Shown one piece after another: positions 6,270 through 7,770 of a stretch of DNA of 7,770 nucleotides; position 1 is the first letter of the stretch, and each line of letters starts with the position of its first letter. The stretch comes from Minisyncoccota bacterium (GTDB lineage: Bacteria; Patescibacteriota; Minisyncoccia; Moranbacterales; GCA-2747515). The notes beneath the pieces were generated by a model, which saw nothing but the letters and a program-made list of their open reading frames with translations, had not been told where the DNA came from and ran no database searches. The position numbers were made by a program, and so were the translations under genes. The stretch covers positions 1 to 7,770 of the forward strand of contig CALIRC010000050.1 of assembly GCA_938044295.1 (NCBI GenBank), written 5' to 3'.

Positions 6270-6426
6270 TCTCCAAATAACCAGCCTACATTAAGTGTGC
6301 TCTCTCGTGAGCGAGACATCTGCCACTGATGCGCAGTGTGTCTAGACCCATAAGCTAGCTGTGGTAGGTGTCGCAGCCGCGAGAGTGTGCACTTGGGTGT
6401 TGGGTGGTTATTTGGAGATGGTATTA
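6264..6426 (+). repeat. Complete long palindromic repeat element (copy 2)
   Basis: An imperfect palindrome fills about one third of the divergent intergenic region. Its outer 20 bases are perfect inverted repeats (6264-6283 with 6405-6424). Further in, 6293-6300 pairs with 6387-6394, 6302-6309 with 6378-6385 and 6316-6326 with 6361-6371, leaving a 34-nt apex with TCTAGA and AGCTAGCT. Many departures from perfect pairing are G-U on the plus strand (for example in 6316-6326 with 6361-6371, where all 11 positions pair if G-U is allowed). It has no coding capacity. The right 99 bases recur identically at 1-99. TTA flanks the TACCAT/ATGGTA ends on both sides (6262-6264 and 6424-6426), compatible with a 3-bp target duplication. 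It is best described as a MITE-like or structured-RNA repeat of unknown family. Confidence 0.85.
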
Positions 6427-6427
6427 T
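6419..6427 (+). promoter_or_regulatory. Outward extended -10-like motif at the right edge of the repeat
   Basis: TGGTATTAT on the plus strand is a TGn-extended hexamer one base from TATAAT. It mirrors the minus-strand motif at the other end because it lies in the terminal inverted repeat. It points towards the DUF4349 gene 246 bp away. A weak TTGGGT lies 16 bp upstream in place of a -35. Copy 1 has TGGTATTAG at the same place (92-100). It is a motif match only. Confidence 0.2.
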
Positions 6428-6560
6428 ACAAGTCATACAACATCCTTTAGTCCAGATTAAAGAGTTTTGATGAAAAAGCACGCAGTAATCTAAAAATGAC
6501 TAAGAACTGGATGAATGTTAACAGATTATAGCGAATATAAACTGTTGAGATTATTAAATC

Positions 6561-6602
6561 AAAGATCGATACATATATCTGTAAAGATCAAATACATATC
6601 TC
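6561..6602 (+). repeat. Short tandem repeat upstream of the DUF4349 promoter
   Basis: Two similar 20-base units, AAAGATCGATACATATATCT (6561-6580) and AAAGATCAAATACATATCTC (6583-6602), start 22 bp apart, about two helical turns. The first unit is partly palindromic (AGAT and ATCT at its ends, 6563-6580). They lie 50-100 bp before the extended -10 at 6652-6660, so they could be paired binding sites for a regulator, but AT-rich chance repetition is possible. The rest of 6427-6651 is AT-rich with no gene or RNA that I can support. Confidence 0.3.
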
Positions 6603-6651
6603 AAGAGTATGGCTATTATATGACAAAAACAGGCAAAAAGCAAAAGAAATA

Positions 6652-6660
6652 TGGTATAAT
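6652..6660 (+). promoter_or_regulatory. Extended -10 promoter of the DUF4349-galE pair
   Basis: TGGTATAAT is a perfect extended -10 (TGn plus consensus TATAAT). No matching -35 stands 16-18 bp upstream. Transcription would start near 6667, leaving only about 6 nt before the ATG at 6673, or about 12 before the second ATG at 6679, and there is no Shine-Dalgarno in that space. This suggests a leaderless or near-leaderless message. Confidence 0.55.
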
Positions 6661-6672
6661 AACGAAAATAAA

Positions 6673-7677
6673 ATGCCTATGAAAAAAATACACCGCAAAC
6701 CAGAAGAAGTACACAAGAAAAAAACCGTCGCAATTGCTACTTTTCTAATCACTGTCGCAGTATGTATTATCTTTGTTTCACACTTTTCCACACCCACATC
6801 AATTAAAAAAAGTACTAAAAATGCAAAAAACCAGCCAAAAGAGTTAATTGCAAGTGGGAATGTGCAAGATTCAGCTATTACAAATTTCAGTACTACACCA
6901 CCACAGATACCCACACAAGAAAAGACTGAAACAACAGCACAACCAACACAAGAAAGACAAAGAGAAAGTGAGAACGCGCTACAACACGTCATAAAAAACG
7001 GCACTCTTAGCATGACGGTCGACAGCATTGACGACGCAACTGAAAAAATTTCTTTTGAAGCAAATCTTTTTCAAGGATCCGTTCTCGATAAAAATATTTA
7101 CACTGCAGATGGTGAGCAGCGAAATGCACATATTACAATACGCATCCCAGTTGATCAATTCGAATTTGCTTTAAAAAAAATCAAAGAAATTGCATCAGTT
7201 GTACACTATGAGTCCACAACAACACAAAACGTCACCGAAAAATACACCAATTTAGAAACACAAATCGAAAACCAATTAGAACACGAAAAACGTTTACGAT
7301 CTTTCTTTGAAGAAGCTGAGAGTGTAGATGATCTCATTGTGATAGAAAAAGAACTTGCGCGCGTACGGATACAAATAGAGACGCTTCAAACAATGCTGAA
7401 TGCACTTGAAAAGCAAACGACGTATAGTAGCATCACCGTGGACATGCATGAAGAAACCATAAAAGGATCTTCGCATAGCTGGCGACCACTAGCAGTTGCA
7501 AAAAACGCTCTCAACGAACTCACTTTACGCTTCCAAGAAATCGCAGATAAAACAATTTACTTCGTGATTAGTGGAATCCCAATTCTCATTGCAGTAATCA
7601 TTGGACTAATAATCACATATTGTCTCAGTCGAAAACTATGGCATATTATTTCTAAAAAAATACCTCCCAAAATATGA
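6673..7677 (+). CDS. DUF4349-family membrane-anchored protein
   Basis: The protein has 334 residues: a basic N-terminus followed by a membrane span or uncleaved signal anchor (about 18-36), a Thr/Pro/Gln-rich linker (38-95), the DUF4349 domain (about 104-320) and a C-terminal membrane span (about 295-318) with a basic tail. The domain shows the family pattern: a strand starting VIKNGTLSMTVDSIDDA (106-122), the segment ITIRIPVDQFEFAL (154-167), then a charged coiled coil (about 189-248, KYTNLETQIEN to IEKELARVRIQIETLQ) and YSSITVDMHE (251-260). By topology the domain faces outside the cytoplasm. The molecular function of DUF4349 is not established to my knowledge. A second ATG two codons in (MKKIHRK) is an equally good start. 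It overlaps galE by 4 nt (ATGA), suggesting co-expression with nucleotide-sugar metabolism. Confidence 0.88.
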   Translation: MPMKKIHRKPEEVHKKKTVAIATFLITVAVCIIFVSHFSTPTSIKKSTKNAKNQPKELIASGNVQDSAITNFSTTPPQIPTQEKTETTAQPTQERQRESENALQHVIKNGTLSMTVDSIDDATEKISFEANLFQGSVLDKNIYTADGEQRNAHITIRIPVDQFEFALKKIKEIASVVHYESTTTQNVTEKYTNLETQIENQLEHEKRLRSFFEEAESVDDLIVIEKELARVRIQIETLQTMLNALEKQTTYSSITVDMHEETIKGSSHSWRPLAVAKNALNELTLRFQEIADKTIYFVISGIPILIAVIIGLIITYCLSRKLWHIISKKIPPKI

Positions 7678-7770
7678 AAATTCTCGTAACTGGCGGTGCA
7701 GGATACATCGGATCTCATACAGTCGTAGCTCTGAGTGAAGCAGGATTTTTGCCGATCATTGTAGATGACC
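7674..7770 (+). CDS. galE: UDP-glucose 4-epimerase, 5' end only
   Basis: The first 32 codons read MKILVTGGAGYIGSHTVVAL followed by SEAGFLPIIVDD, the NAD-binding Rossmann start of the extended short-chain dehydrogenase family with the TGGAGYIGSH glycine motif typical of GalE. GalE interconverts UDP-glucose and UDP-galactose (some also the N-acetyl forms) in the cytosol, linking it to the ugd and glycosyltransferase genes in this window. The ATG overlaps the TGA of the DUF4349 gene as ATGA, and no ribosome binding site is visible, so translation is likely coupled. The window ends inside the gene; a related nucleotide-sugar epimerase cannot be excluded from this short part. Confidence 0.85.
   Translation, partial: MKILVTGGAGYIGSHTVVALSEAGFLPIIVDD

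Noticed and set aside
6264..6426. Integron attC site (imperfect palindrome with GTTGGGT near its right end)
   Set aside because: The partner on the left arm is GCCTACA rather than RYYYAAC, the perfect inverted repeats extend about 20 bp beyond where an attC would end, and there is no integrase or cassette array.
6200..6481. Minus-strand 93-codon open frame across the repeat
   Set aside because: It is made by reading the palindrome; the translation has no domain-like features and the DNA is explained by the repeat and promoter region.
6588..7028. Minus-strand 146-codon open frame
   Set aside because: It overlaps the DUF4349 coding region and its promoter and translates to a low-complexity Phe/Cys/Leu-rich shadow.
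1..7770. CRISPR array, tRNA or rRNA genes, transposase
   Set aside because: No regularly spaced short repeats, no cloverleaf or rRNA motifs, and no transposase-like protein were found in the window.

Overview
The window is AT-rich, compact bacterial DNA. It carries a minus-strand block (GT2 glycosyltransferase, UDP-glucose dehydrogenase, GT4 glycosyltransferase, seryl-tRNA synthetase, small unknown gene) and a plus-strand pair (membrane-anchored DUF4349 protein, then the start of galE). Recognisable Shine-Dalgarno sequences are scarce, junctions are tight (0-nt spacing, and GTGA and ATGA overlaps), and SerS is a variant form with an insertion and a changed motif 3. Together these suggest a small-genome uncultivated lineage such as the Candidate Phyla Radiation/Patescibacteria. 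That placement is an inference from style, not proof. TGA is used as a normal stop (serS, DUF4349) and Trp is TGG, so the standard bacterial code applies.

Layout. 1-99: right part of a long hairpin repeat, cut by the window edge. 112-258: start-less, minus-strand remnant of a probably secreted protein with a Cys-framed DxDGDGWGW motif. 295-330: strong intrinsic terminator for minus-strand transcription. 345-974: small unknown gene whose frame closes at a TGA (504-506) but then stays open for 52 codons to a TAA just before the terminator. 971-2314: serS. 2348-2458: long minus-strand RNA hairpin in the serS leader. 2548-3699: GT4 glycosyltransferase. 3904-5256: ugd. 5257-6189: polyprenyl-phosphate-type GT2. 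6190-6672: divergent intergenic region holding a full copy of the hairpin repeat (about 6264-6426), a short tandem repeat and an extended -10 promoter. 6673-7677: DUF4349 protein. 7674-7770: galE, 5' end only.

How the genes fit together. UDP-glucose dehydrogenase (UDP-glucuronate), GalE (UDP-galactose/glucose), a lipid-carrier glycosyltransferase and a GT4 enzyme form a typical surface-glycan set. serS, a translation housekeeping gene, lies on the same strand behind its own possible regulatory leader.

The least expected content is non-coding: (1) a 163-bp imperfect palindrome present twice in direct orientation, identical over the shared 99 bp, with 20-bp perfect terminal inverted repeats, plus-strand G-U wobble pairs and outward extended -10 motifs at its ends; (2) an unrelated 111-nt hairpin with about 36 pairs upstream of serS; (3) the in-frame TGA and broken gene fragment at the left end.
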